Notes: generated from the letters alone by a model not told the origin. A DNA stretch of 7,070 bases from an uncultured Actinomycetes bacterium (GCA_903951185.1 CAJBBC010000010.1:1-7070); one strand, 5' to 3'. Counted from the first letter of the stretch, positions 1 through 6,780 are shown. Made by a program: numbers and translations.

Positions 1-86
1 TGATTTTGCTCGATCATGCTTTAGCGATTGAGAAGTCACTTGGTGATTTTGCGGGCCAGGTTGTTAAGTCACCAGAAGATAAGTGA
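1..86 (+). CDS. ruvX: RuvX/YqgF-family Holliday junction resolvase-like protein, C-terminal end only
   Basis: Only the last 27 complete codons are present (codons begin at base 3, stop TGA at 84-86), so the N-terminus and catalytic residues lie outside the window. The visible peptide begins ILLDHALAIEKSLGDFAGQVV. It resembles the end of actinobacterial RuvX proteins, where a helix of the type 'ILQ.AL..E...G..PG..V' closes the RNase H-like fold. The family is a putative Holliday junction resolvase that is also implicated in 16S rRNA 5'-end maturation. The position five bases before mltG supports the call, because ruvX-mltG-aroE is a common actinobacterial order. With so little sequence, the identification rests more on context than on motif. 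Confidence 0.72.
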   Translation, partial: ILLDHALAIEKSLGDFAGQVVKSPEDK

Positions 87-91
87 GTTAA

Positions 92-1165
92 ATGTCACGT
101 CGCAGGAAAGATAGCGCTAAACCAAAAATCAGTTTCAAATATGTGTTGCTGGTTGTTGGTGCATTATTCATACTCGTTTTTAGTCCAAGATTAGTCAGCA
201 TGTTGTCGGGTCCACCCGATTTTGCCGGCCCTGGCACAGGTACTGTTCAGATTGAAATCCTGAATGGAGATTCCATAGCAAAAATTGGTAATAACTTAAA
301 AGCCAATGGAGTTGTGCAATCTGTGGATGCATTTACAGCCGCCGCTGCTAATAATCCCGATAGTTCAAAAATTGCCCCTGGTTTTTACCAAATGCTAATC
401 GGGATGAGTGCAAAACAAGCTATCGAACGCCTTTTAGACCCAGCTTCAAAAGTTGTGTACAAAGTTGTTATACCAGAAGGCAAGAGGGCAAATGACATTT
501 TCACGTTAATTTCGACATCAACTGGCATTCCGTTAACTGATTTCGAAGCCATTGCACTCAATCCAGTTGACTTGGGTTTACCAGATTATGCAGACGGTAA
601 TTTAGAAGGATTCCTATTCCCAGCTACTTACGAATTCCCGCCAGGCACAACAGCTGCCAGCGCGTTAAAAACCATGGTTGCAAAATTCAATGAAGTTGCA
701 ACTCAGATTTCATTAATCGAATTAGCACAGGGTATTGGCCGTACACCGTACGAAATACTTACTGTCGCTTCAATTGTTGAAGTCGAAGCACATCCAAATG
801 ATTTTTCAAAAGTTTCTCAAGTTGTATACAACAGACTTGCCGAACCAATGAGATTACAATTTGATTCGACTGTTAATTATGGCCTGGGTTTAACCGATGT
901 AATTTTGACTACCGCGCTACTCAATAAAGATACGCCCTATAACTCTTACCGAAATGATGGATTACCACCAACTCCGATTGGTAATCCAGGTATAGCCGCA
1001 ATCAAAGCTGCTTTGAATCCAGCGCAAGGTGACTGGATCTACTTCATTACGACAAATCTTGACACACAAGAAACTAAGTTCACTTCTTCTTACGCAGAAT
1101 TTCTCGTCTATAAAGATGAGTTTTTGGCATATTGTGACTTGAATCCCGAAACGTGTTTCGAATGA
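92..1165 (+). CDS. mltG: Endolytic murein transglycosylase MltG (YceG family)
   Basis: A 357-residue inner-membrane enzyme that cleaves nascent glycan strands of peptidoglycan and is thought to set glycan length by terminating polymerisation. Residues 1-16 are a basic cytoplasmic tail and about 17-39 form one membrane anchor, so the catalytic part is extracytoplasmic. Residues 51-86 resemble the LysM-like subdomain. The YceG signatures follow: LEGFLFPATYEF (171-182), ASIVEVE (226-232) holding the probable catalytic Glu230, the NRL motif (247-249), the FDST stretch (257-260), and YNSYRNDGLPPTPIGNPG (283-300). The start is ATG at 92, five bases after the ruvX stop, with only a weak purine-rich leader. 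The 3' end overlaps aroE by four bases. The only two cysteines, Cys348 and Cys355, lie in the last ten residues and could form an extracytoplasmic disulfide. Length and motifs are complete and no frame damage is seen. Confidence 0.96.
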   Translation: MSRRRKDSAKPKISFKYVLLVVGALFILVFSPRLVSMLSGPPDFAGPGTGTVQIEILNGDSIAKIGNNLKANGVVQSVDAFTAAAANNPDSSKIAPGFYQMLIGMSAKQAIERLLDPASKVVYKVVIPEGKRANDIFTLISTSTGIPLTDFEAIALNPVDLGLPDYADGNLEGFLFPATYEFPPGTTAASALKTMVAKFNEVATQISLIELAQGIGRTPYEILTVASIVEVEAHPNDFSKVSQVVYNRLAEPMRLQFDSTVNYGLGLTDVILTTALLNKDTPYNSYRNDGLPPTPIGNPGIAAIKAALNPAQGDWIYFITTNLDTQETKFTSSYAEFLVYKDEFLAYCDLNPETCFE

Positions 1166-1980
1166 AAGCTGCCGTAATAGGTTCGCCGATTTCGCATAGT
1201 TTGTCACCGTATTTACATCGAGCTGCGTACCAGGATCTAGGTCTTGAGCACACCTACAGTGCAATTGAAGTGGATCAGAGTAGTTTCCTTGAATTTATAG
1301 CCACTTGTAATCAAGAATGGCTTGGGCTGTCATTAACTATGCCGCTGAAAGAAATCGCATTTAGTGCTGTAACTGAAGTTTCAAAAACTGCAAAACTTAC
1401 TGGGTCGATTAACACAATCACGTTTGGGTCCACAGTTAAAGGGGATAACACCGATGTGTTTGGCGTTGCCCAATCGCTTCGCCTTAGTGGCGCAAGCAAC
1501 CCAAAAACTGCCACAGTAATTGGCGCAGGTGCCACTGCAAGATCTTCGATTGCTGCCCTCGCTGGCTTAGGCGCTCAAGAGGTTATTGTCATTGCAAGAA
1601 ATCCAGAAAAAAGCGCTAGCTGTATTGATTTAGGGAACGAGTTGGGGATAACTCTAGATACAGCTTCGACTGCTAGCGATATTCTTTTATCGACTGATGT
1701 GGTGATAAATACCACTCCGGCTGGAGTAGCAGATGATTTCTCGAATTTACTGTCTGCTGCACGCGGCACATTGCTTGAAGTTATCTATAACCCATGGCCA
1801 ACAAAACTAGCCACCGCCTGGCAGGCCAAATCGTTAACTGTTGTGCCGGGTTACGAAATGCTTTTACATCAGGCTGTGCGACAAGTCGAATTAATGACTG
1901 GGCAGATCCCAAATGTCGATGTAATGCGAACGGCAATGCTAGCCGAATTATCGGTGCGAGGAATAACTCAAATCAGTTAA
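1162..1980 (+). CDS. aroE: Shikimate 5-dehydrogenase (NADP+)
   Basis: A 272-residue cytoplasmic enzyme that reduces 3-dehydroshikimate to shikimate with NADPH. The N-terminal substrate domain begins MKAAVIGSPISHSLSP, with the shikimate-binding serines Ser12 and Ser14. The catalytic pair is Lys63 (in TMPLK, 59-63) and Asp98 (in GDNTD, 94-98). The Rossmann nucleotide loop is GAGATARS (121-128), with Arg146 placed to favour the NADP phosphate. NTTP (183-186), YNPWPT (209-214) and the HQA motif (236-238) complete the family pattern. Glu206 stands where many family members have Asp before the YxP motif. I chose ATG at 1162 over an in-frame GTG at 1153 because MKAAVIGSPISHS is the usual family start and gives a four-base ATGA overlap with mltG, which suggests translational coupling. 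No clear Shine-Dalgarno sequence precedes it. The next gene starts 46 bases downstream. Confidence 0.97.
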   Translation: MKAAVIGSPISHSLSPYLHRAAYQDLGLEHTYSAIEVDQSSFLEFIATCNQEWLGLSLTMPLKEIAFSAVTEVSKTAKLTGSINTITFGSTVKGDNTDVFGVAQSLRLSGASNPKTATVIGAGATARSSIAALAGLGAQEVIVIARNPEKSASCIDLGNELGITLDTASTASDILLSTDVVINTTPAGVADDFSNLLSAARGTLLEVIYNPWPTKLATAWQAKSLTVVPGYEMLLHQAVRQVELMTGQIPNVDVMRTAMLAELSVRGITQIS

Positions 1981-1991
1981 CCCAAACTTCA

Positions 1992-2017
1992 ATTGTCTAC
2001 AGATTTCTGTGGAATAA
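1992..2017. repeat. Imperfect inverted repeat in the aroE/A24-peptidase gap
   Basis: This is the largest intergenic gap in the window (1981-2026). It centres on the perfect dyad ACAGA-TT-TCTGT (1999-2010). As RNA it could form a 6-bp stem, CTACAG (1997-2002) with CTGTGG (2007-2012), one pair being G-U, around the loop ATTT. With one bulge the symmetry reaches outward to TTGT on the left and AATAA on the right. The left arm, TTGTCTACA (1993-2001), differs by one base from the actinobacterial DnaA box TTGTCCACA. The right arm, TGTGGAATA (2008-2016), is a weaker reverse-strand match. No U-tract follows, so it is not an intrinsic terminator. A function as operator, DnaA site or RNA-processing hairpin is possible but unproven. 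Confidence 0.35.
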
Positions 2018-2026
2018 CGCGTTTGC

Positions 2027-2500
2027 ATGTTGATGTTTTACCTACCTTTGATAACTTTCACATTTTTCGCAACAAAACTTTCGATCGTTGACTACCACAC
2101 TTTTCGATTGCCAAACAAACTTGTCGCAGCTGGATACATGGTGTCTCTTTCAGTTGTTCTACTAAATATGAATCTAGACAGAATTGTTAAATCGATGGCG
2201 ATGAGTTTCATTTACTTGATTTGTTTCATCGGTTTACAGCAAATCAGTCGGAACTCTATTGGCTATGGAGATGTTAAGTACTCGGCGCTTTGTGGTTTAC
2301 TAATTGGTTTTTATTCAAGTACCGATTGGGTACTTTGGACATGGTTGATCGGCACATGGCTGATGTTTCTTAGTGCTGCACTCCAAGCTATTTTTCAAAT
2401 TTTGGTTTCGAGGAAGAGTTTCAAGGAACGACTAGCGTTTGGCCCGCACATGTCACTTGCCACGATAGTTTTATGCTTAAATTCGCTGTCAGCCCAGTAA
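2027..2500 (+). CDS. Short A24-family prepilin peptidase-like membrane protein
   Basis: A 157-residue, mostly hydrophobic protein with about six predicted membrane segments (roughly 3-20, 33-49, 56-72, 84-97, 101-127, 142-154). It carries both catalytic aspartates of the A24 aspartic peptidases: Asp22 in DYHTFRLPN (22-30, family pattern DxxxxxIPN) and Asp82 in GYGDVK (79-84, pattern GxGDxK). A closing RLAFGPHM (135-142) matches the family's 'PFGP' region. Members cleave type IV or Flp prepilin leaders at the cytoplasmic membrane face. The N-terminal methyltransferase and zinc-cysteine domain of full-length PilD is missing, as in TadV/CpaA-type and many actinobacterial versions. No pilin or assembly genes are in the window, so the substrate is unknown. 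ATG 2027 is the first start after an in-frame stop at 2015-2017; ATG 2033 is an alternative and neither has a strong ribosome site. It lies between aroE and aroC, a position also known from other actinobacteria. Confidence 0.88.
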   Translation: MLMFYLPLITFTFFATKLSIVDYHTFRLPNKLVAAGYMVSLSVVLLNMNLDRIVKSMAMSFIYLICFIGLQQISRNSIGYGDVKYSALCGLLIGFYSSTDWVLWTWLIGTWLMFLSAALQAIFQILVSRKSFKERLAFGPHMSLATIVLCLNSLSAQ

Positions 2501-2518
2501 ACATGAAAGAATAGATTC

Positions 2519-3694
2519 ATGTTGCGCTGGTTAACTGCAGGTGAATCCCACGGGCCAGCCCTGTCTGCGATTCTTGAGGGTATGCCAGCAGGCGTAAGTA
2601 TTACGTCAACTGACATCTCGGATGGACTTGCACGTAGACGGTTAGGATTTGGTCGCGGTGCTAGACAGAAATTCGAACAAGATCAACTAACTGTTACTGG
2701 CGGAATTCGACATGGTGAAACCCAAGGCGGTCCGATCGCTTTAATGATCGGCAATTCCGAGTGGCCTAAATGGGAAACTGTGATGTCAGTCGATCCGGTA
2801 GATCAAAATGATTTGGCTGACTTGGCTCGCAATTCTCCCTTAACTAGACCGAGACCAGGCCATGCTGATTTGGCTGGGATGCAGAAATATTCACTGGACG
2901 ACGCCAGACCGATTTTGGAACGTGCTAGCGCGCGCGAAACGGCAGCACGTGTTGCTCTCGGTGTTGTGGCAAAGAATTTCCTAAAACAAGTAGCTGGCAT
3001 AGAGGTCTTTAGCCACGTTGTTGCAATTGGAGAAGTAGAAACCGACAGCGAACAGTTACCGACAATATCTGACTTATCTAGTATCGATGCTGATCCAGTG
3101 CGTTGTTTCTCAAAAACAGCTAGCACGGCGATGCAAAATGAAATTGCGTCTGCTCAAAGTGATGGGGACACACTAGGTGGGGTAGTCGAAGTAATTGCAA
3201 CAGGTGTACCAGTTGGTTTGGGCTCACATGTCCATTGGGATCGACGTCTTGATAGTCGACTTGCCGCAGCTCTGATGGGTATCCAGGCGATAAAAGGCGT
3301 CGAAGTTGGTGACGGATTTAATACAGCACGTCGTCGTGGATCAAAAGCACATGATGAAATGTTCAAATCCGGTGACAAAATTGCTAGGTCGACTAATCGC
3401 AGTGGCGGCACTGAAGGTGGTATGTCTAATGGCGAGCTGTTACGAGTCCGCGCAGCAATGAAACCGATATCCACTGTTCCTAAAGCTCTGGCAACCGTTG
3501 ACACTGCAACCGGTGAAGCTGCAACTGCAATTAACCAAAGGTCAGATGCTTGTGCAGTACCTGCTGCTGGGGTTATCGCTGAGGCTATGGTCGCTCTTGT
3601 ACTGGCTGATGCACTTCTTGAAAAATTTGGTGGCGATCACGTAAGTGAAACTAAACGAAATGTCGATTCCTTCTTAGCTAATCTAAAGATTTAA
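2519..3694 (+). CDS. aroC: Chorismate synthase
   Basis: A 391-residue cytoplasmic enzyme, tetrameric in known members, that needs reduced FMN. It removes phosphate from EPSP to give chorismate, the branch point to aromatic amino acids, folate and quinones. The start MLRWLTAGESHG is typical of actinobacteria and supports ATG 2519. Conserved elements are GESHGPAL (8-15, His11), RPGHADLAG (112-120, His115), RASARETAARVA (135-146), SDGDTLGGVVE (214-224), the run 244-267 containing MGIQAIKGVEVGDGF, NRSGGTEGGMSNG (293-305), and RSDACAVPA (341-349) with Asp343. His11 and His115 correspond to the invariant active-site histidines. The protein is full length and intact. It lies 18 bases after the A24 gene, with only a weak AAAGAA-like purine stretch upstream, and two bases before aroK. 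The window shows no flavin reductase, so FMN reduction must be supplied elsewhere. Confidence 0.98.
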   Translation: MLRWLTAGESHGPALSAILEGMPAGVSITSTDISDGLARRRLGFGRGARQKFEQDQLTVTGGIRHGETQGGPIALMIGNSEWPKWETVMSVDPVDQNDLADLARNSPLTRPRPGHADLAGMQKYSLDDARPILERASARETAARVALGVVAKNFLKQVAGIEVFSHVVAIGEVETDSEQLPTISDLSSIDADPVRCFSKTASTAMQNEIASAQSDGDTLGGVVEVIATGVPVGLGSHVHWDRRLDSRLAAALMGIQAIKGVEVGDGFNTARRRGSKAHDEMFKSGDKIARSTNRSGGTEGGMSNGELLRVRAAMKPISTVPKALATVDTATGEAATAINQRSDACAVPAAGVIAEAMVALVLADALLEKFGGDHVSETKRNVDSFLANLKI

Positions 3695-3696
3695 TT

Positions 3697-4203
3697 ATGG
3701 CTGTAGTACTTATTGGTGTACCAGGTGCAGGGAAAAGTACTGTTGGTGAAATTTTGGCCAAAAATTTGAATCTTAATTTCATTGACACCGACACGGTTAT
3801 CGAAGCGCGGGCTAACAAAACCATTTCAAACATATTCATCCAGGATGGTGAACCAAGTTTCCGAGAACTTGAAAGGCAAGTGATTAAAGAATCTTTGTTG
3901 GTTCAAGACTCGGTTATTTCAGTTGGTGGTGGCGCCTTAATGAATGACCAAACTCGAGATCTTGTTTCACAACAGGAATGCGTTTGGCTGCAAACAGGAT
4001 TAGCTAAAGCTGTAGAGCGAGTGGGCATGAATCGTAATAGACCACTTCTTTTAGGTAATGTACGTGGGCAGTTAGCGGACTTAATGTCGGCGCGCGAGCC
4101 TTTTTACATCGAATGTGCAAAATATACAGTTGACACAGATGAACTCAATGCAGAACAGGTTGCCGAAAAAATTGCCGCGTTAATTAAGATTGAGGGCAAA
4201 TGA
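3697..4203 (+). CDS. aroK: Shikimate kinase
   Basis: A 168-residue cytoplasmic NMP-kinase-fold enzyme that phosphorylates shikimate at the 3-hydroxyl with ATP. The Walker A loop is GVPGAGKST (7-15). Shikimate-binding residues are all present: Asp32 (in DTD, 30-32), Arg56 (in FRELE, 55-59), the GGG turn (77-79), and Arg133 in the ARE-PFY stretch (132-137). Arg115 in the RNRPLL lid region (113-118) is the lid arginine. Length matches the family. ATG 3697 follows the aroC stop by two bases with only a weak AAAGA upstream, so translation probably depends on ribosomes finishing aroC. The 3' end overlaps the aroB start by four bases. No fusion to aroB is seen; the two reading frames are separate. 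Confidence 0.97.
   Translation: MAVVLIGVPGAGKSTVGEILAKNLNLNFIDTDTVIEARANKTISNIFIQDGEPSFRELERQVIKESLLVQDSVISVGGGALMNDQTRDLVSQQECVWLQTGLAKAVERVGMNRNRPLLLGNVRGQLADLMSAREPFYIECAKYTVDTDELNAEQVAEKIAALIKIEGK
4192..4196 (+). promoter_or_regulatory. Shine-Dalgarno-like site for aroB, inside the aroK end
   Basis: GAGGG lies three to four bases before the aroB ATG at 4200. This is a somewhat short spacer but the best anti-16S match ahead of any start in the window. It sits within the last codons of aroK, so aroB may initiate independently as well as by the ATGA overlap. Confidence 0.5.
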
Positions 4204-5276
4204 CTGTAATCGAAGTTTTTGCTGAGCATACATATCCGGTTGTGATCGGACGCAATCTACTTGACCAAATAAACGGATACATAGGCGAGGCAGATCGAGT
4301 CGCGGTAATACATCCAAAAGCGCTTCGTAATACTGGTGAAGCTATCCGAACTGCTTTAACAGAAGTAACTTCTATTGCAATAGAAGTACCGGATGCCGAA
4401 GAGGCGAAAGGTGCAGCAGTCTTAGAATTCTGCTGGATGGCACTCGGACAAGCCGGCTTTACGCGAAATGATCTGATTATCTCTGTCGGTGGTGGTGCAA
4501 CAACAGATTTAGCAGGATTCGTAGCGGCCACTTGGTTACGCGGTATCCGAGTAATTCACATTCCGACCACGTTATTGGGCATGGTTGATGCAGCAATTGG
4601 TGGTAAGACCGGAATCAATACGGCTGAAGGTAAAAACTTAGTCGGGAGTTTTTACTCACCTTCTGCCGTGCTTTGTGATTTGAATAGTTTAGAAACTATG
4701 TCACCTAATGATTATGTTGGTGGCTTGGCGGAAGTTATAAAAGCTGGATTTATCAGAGATCCAGAAATACTTAGGTTGATTGAATTAGATCCAGCAGCAG
4801 CAAAATCTCCTAGTTGGGAATTCACCGAAGAAGTTATTACTCGATCAATCCAAGTGAAAGCTGATGTTGTTAGTGGTGACTTAAAGGAAAAATTGGGTTC
4901 TAGTGTGGGTCGCGAGATTCTAAATTACGGACACACCTTTGGACATGCTGTTGAGCGAAACGAAAAATACAATTGGCGTCACGGTGCAGCAGTAAGTGTC
5001 GGCATGATTTACGTAGCAAACCTTGCTTTTCTATCCGGTTACCTTTCTGAAACAAATGTAGATCGGCATAAGAACTTACTCGAGTCAGTTGGTTTACCCA
5101 CGACTTATCGTGGCGGAGCTTGGACAGAACTTCTTTCGGCAATGAAGATTGATAAGAAAACTCGGGGAGACTTACTTAGATTTGTGGTCCTAACTGACAT
5201 TGCCAAACCGATGATATTAGAGGGTCCTGATCCAGCGTTGCTAGTTGCTGCTTACCAAGACTTAGTGCAGGGTTAA
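4200..5276 (+). CDS. aroB: 3-Dehydroquinate synthase
   Basis: A 358-residue cytoplasmic, NAD+- and divalent-metal-dependent enzyme that converts DAHP to 3-dehydroquinate, the second step of the shikimate pathway. The N-terminal nucleotide domain carries the GGG turn (97-99) followed by TDLAGFVAA (102-110). The run 122-140 (PTTLLGMVDAAIGGKTGIN) shapes the active site. The three metal ligands are visible: Glu178 (in GGLAEVIKAG, 174-183), His245 (in NYGHTFGHA, 242-250) and His261 (in WRHGAA, 259-264). A basic KIDKK stretch (316-320) matches the C-terminal substrate-phosphate region. Length and motifs are complete. The start at ATG 4200 overlaps the aroK stop by four bases and has a GAGGG upstream. 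AroB supplies the substrate for AroQ, whose gene begins three bases after its stop. Confidence 0.98.
   Translation: MTVIEVFAEHTYPVVIGRNLLDQINGYIGEADRVAVIHPKALRNTGEAIRTALTEVTSIAIEVPDAEEAKGAAVLEFCWMALGQAGFTRNDLIISVGGGATTDLAGFVAATWLRGIRVIHIPTTLLGMVDAAIGGKTGINTAEGKNLVGSFYSPSAVLCDLNSLETMSPNDYVGGLAEVIKAGFIRDPEILRLIELDPAAAKSPSWEFTEEVITRSIQVKADVVSGDLKEKLGSSVGREILNYGHTFGHAVERNEKYNWRHGAAVSVGMIYVANLAFLSGYLSETNVDRHKNLLESVGLPTTYRGGAWTELLSAMKIDKKTRGDLLRFVVLTDIAKPMILEGPDPALLVAAYQDLVQG
5269..5272 (+). promoter_or_regulatory. Shine-Dalgarno-like site for aroQ
   Basis: AGGG precedes the aroQ ATG (5280) by seven bases, a normal spacing, and lies in the last codons of aroB. It supports ATG 5280 as the start. 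Confidence 0.5.
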
Positions 5277-5279
5277 GGC

Positions 5280-5714
5280 ATGAAAAAAGTTTTAATCCTA
5301 AACGGGCCAAATTTGGATAAGTTAGGTACGCGCGAACCTGAAATTTATGGCTCGCTTACTATTTCAGAAATTTCTGATCAATGTAAAAAACGTGGTCAAG
5401 CATTAGGACTGGAAATAGATTTTCGACAATCTAATTCCGAAACAGATTTGATCGAATGGTTACATGAAGCTGCCAGCGGAAAACTTCCGGTAATAATGAA
5501 TCCAGCTGCGTTCACTCATTATTCGGTAGCAATACGTGATGCTGCTGCATTACTAGTTGAACCTTTAATTGAAGTCCACATAAGCAATCCTTTGGCACGC
5601 GAAGAGTTTAGACATACGTCATTGATCTCCGGATTGGCAAAAGGAACTATCTCCGGTTTTGGGGTAAATAGTTATTTGATGGCATTGGATGCTATTGCAA
5701 TTGAAATGCAGTAA
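5280..5714 (+). CDS. aroQ: 3-Dehydroquinate dehydratase, type II
   Basis: A 144-residue enzyme, dodecameric in characterised members, that removes water from 3-dehydroquinate to form 3-dehydroshikimate by anti elimination through an enolate. The start MKKVLILNGPNLDKLGTREP is a classic type II N-terminus. Catalytic residues are present: Arg18 and Tyr23 of the flexible lid (LGTREPEIYG, 15-24), Asn74 and His80 in NPAAFTHYS (74-82), Glu98 and His100 in IEVHISN (97-103), Arg107 and Arg111 in REEFRH (107-112). The GFGVNSY stretch (126-132) closes the fold. It is unrelated in sequence to the type I (AroD) enzyme. The gene sits three bases after aroB and eight bases before the peptidase gene, so co-expression with the other aro genes is likely. 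No defect is seen. Confidence 0.97.
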   Translation: MKKVLILNGPNLDKLGTREPEIYGSLTISEISDQCKKRGQALGLEIDFRQSNSETDLIEWLHEAASGKLPVIMNPAAFTHYSVAIRDAAALLVEPLIEVHISNPLAREEFRHTSLISGLAKGTISGFGVNSYLMALDAIAIEMQ

Positions 5715-5722
5715 GTCAATTA

Positions 5723-6772
5723 ATGTCGCGGTTAACCCAAACTCTAAATAGATTAAACGACGACGAAACATTACTCGTTAGCGCGCCTGCGAACATTAGG
5801 TACTTATCAGGGTTTACTGGCTCAAACGGAATGCTGATGGTTGCCCGGAATCACAACGTTCTAATTACCGATGCACGATATCAGATCCAAGCCACAAATG
5901 AAGTCAACGAATTTGAAATATCAATAACAACAGATTTACTTACGACTGTGGTTGCCGAACTACAAACCAGGACGTTACTTATTGAAAGTAACCATTTAAA
6001 TGTTGCGCAGCTCGAAAGAATTAGTGAGTTGCGCCCAGATATTCAAATAGTTAAGAGTTCCGGTCTAGTTGAGGCTCAGCGAATTACTAAAGACCAATCA
6101 GAAATAGATAAGATTCGCGAAGCCTGCGGTATTTCGACAACTGCACTAAACACACTGATCACCGAAAAATTATCTTGCTTGACCGAATTAGAAATCGCCA
6201 CAAAATTAGAGCGACTAATGATTGATTTGGGGGCAAATGCTCGTGCATTTGAAACAATCATTGCTTCGGGACCCAATAGTGCAATACCGCACCATCAACC
6301 GACTAACCGAATCGTGCAGCCCGGAGATTTACTCAAAATTGATTTTGGTGCTCAATTCCAAGGTTACTTATCTGATTGCACTAGAACATTTGTCATCGGA
6401 AAACCGCAAAATTGGCAACGAGAAATATTTGAGGCTGTCCTAGCTGGCCAGTCGCTCGGTCGCCAAATTGCAAAACCGAATTTAGGTTTTAACGAATTAG
6501 ATGTGCGTGTTCGTTCGGTTATCAGCGAAAAAGGATTCGGGGATTTTTTCAAGCACGGACTTGGACATGGGGTTGGCTTAATAATCCACGAGGATCCGTT
6601 TTTAAGCCCCAAATCAGACGGTAAGATTGCTGCGGACATGGTTTTCACTATTGAGCCGGGTATTTATTTACCAAATCAAGGTGGTGTTCGAATTGAAGAT
6701 ACTGGCGTTGTGACTGAAGCTGGGTTTGATGTTCTCACTGAATTTAATTACGAATTAATAGAACTAGATTAG
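5723..6772 (+). CDS. pepQ: M24 metallopeptidase, Xaa-Pro aminopeptidase/dipeptidase
   Basis: A 349-residue cytoplasmic peptidase that probably releases the N-terminal residue before proline or splits Xaa-Pro dipeptides. Residues about 1-120 form a creatinase-type N-terminal domain (SAPANIRYLSGFTGSNG, 20-36). From about 125 the pita-bread catalytic domain follows. All five metal ligands are visible: Asp207 (KIDFGA, 205-210), Asp218 (SDCTRTF, 217-223), His282 (HGLGHGVGL, 278-286), Glu311 (IEPGIY, 310-315) and Glu325 (RIEDT, 323-327). Candidate substrate histidines are His190 and His289. The presence of the N-terminal domain excludes methionine aminopeptidase, which lacks it. Whether it acts on dipeptides (PepQ) or longer peptides (PepP) cannot be told from the sequence; the pepQ name follows the mycobacterial neighbour of efp. 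ATG 5723 has no clear ribosome site and starts eight bases after aroQ. The efp gene follows after 14 bases. Confidence 0.93.
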   Translation: MSRLTQTLNRLNDDETLLVSAPANIRYLSGFTGSNGMLMVARNHNVLITDARYQIQATNEVNEFEISITTDLLTTVVAELQTRTLLIESNHLNVAQLERISELRPDIQIVKSSGLVEAQRITKDQSEIDKIREACGISTTALNTLITEKLSCLTELEIATKLERLMIDLGANARAFETIIASGPNSAIPHHQPTNRIVQPGDLLKIDFGAQFQGYLSDCTRTFVIGKPQNWQREIFEAVLAGQSLGRQIAKPNLGFNELDVRVRSVISEKGFGDFFKHGLGHGVGLIIHEDPFLSPKSDGKIAADMVFTIEPGIYLPNQGGVRIEDTGVVTEAGFDVLTEFNYELIELD

Positions 6773-6775
6773 AAA

Positions 6776-6780
6776 AAGAG
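6776..6780 (+). promoter_or_regulatory. Weak Shine-Dalgarno-like site for efp
   Basis: AAGAG lies six bases before GTG 6787. It is a weak match, but its spacing decides in favour of this GTG over the out-of-frame GTG at 6782. Confidence 0.4.

Noticed and set aside
1153..1161. Upstream GTG start for aroE, adding three residues
   Set aside because: ATG 1162 gives the standard family N-terminus and the ATGA overlap. The added residues MFR match no family feature.
962..1264. Minus-strand open frame of 100 codons across the mltG/aroE junction
   Set aside because: It lies opposite two well-supported genes with complete motifs, has no recognisable domain, and its composition is what antisense reading of these genes would give.
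1997..2012. Intrinsic terminator after aroE
   Set aside because: The hairpin has six pairs, one of them G-U, and is followed by GAATAACG in place of a run of T. Downstream genes are tightly packed on the same strand.
1794..2033. Plus-strand open frame overlapping the aroE end and the gap that follows
   Set aside because: It runs in a different frame through the conserved AroE C-terminus (PGYEMLLHQA) and has no protein-like pattern. AroE itself is intact, so no frameshift is implied.
2803..3504. Two minus-strand open frames (2803-3126 and 3154-3504) opposite aroC
   Set aside because: Both are wholly inside aroC, whose conserved motifs run through the whole region. The predicted peptides show no family motif.
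4184..4531. Minus-strand open frame of 115 codons opposite the start of aroB
   Set aside because: It is antisense to the conserved AroB nucleotide-binding domain, and I saw no supporting motif or ribosome site.
5501..5527. Variant active-site loop NPAAFTHYS in AroQ as a sign of altered function
   Set aside because: The catalytic Asn and His are kept, and the positions between them vary widely in working type II enzymes.
6765..6770. TAGATT as a -10 promoter element for efp
   Set aside because: It fits TANNNT and lies 16 bases before GTG 6787, but I see no convincing -35 element and it overlaps the pepQ stop. Such hexamers are expected by chance in AT-rich sequence.
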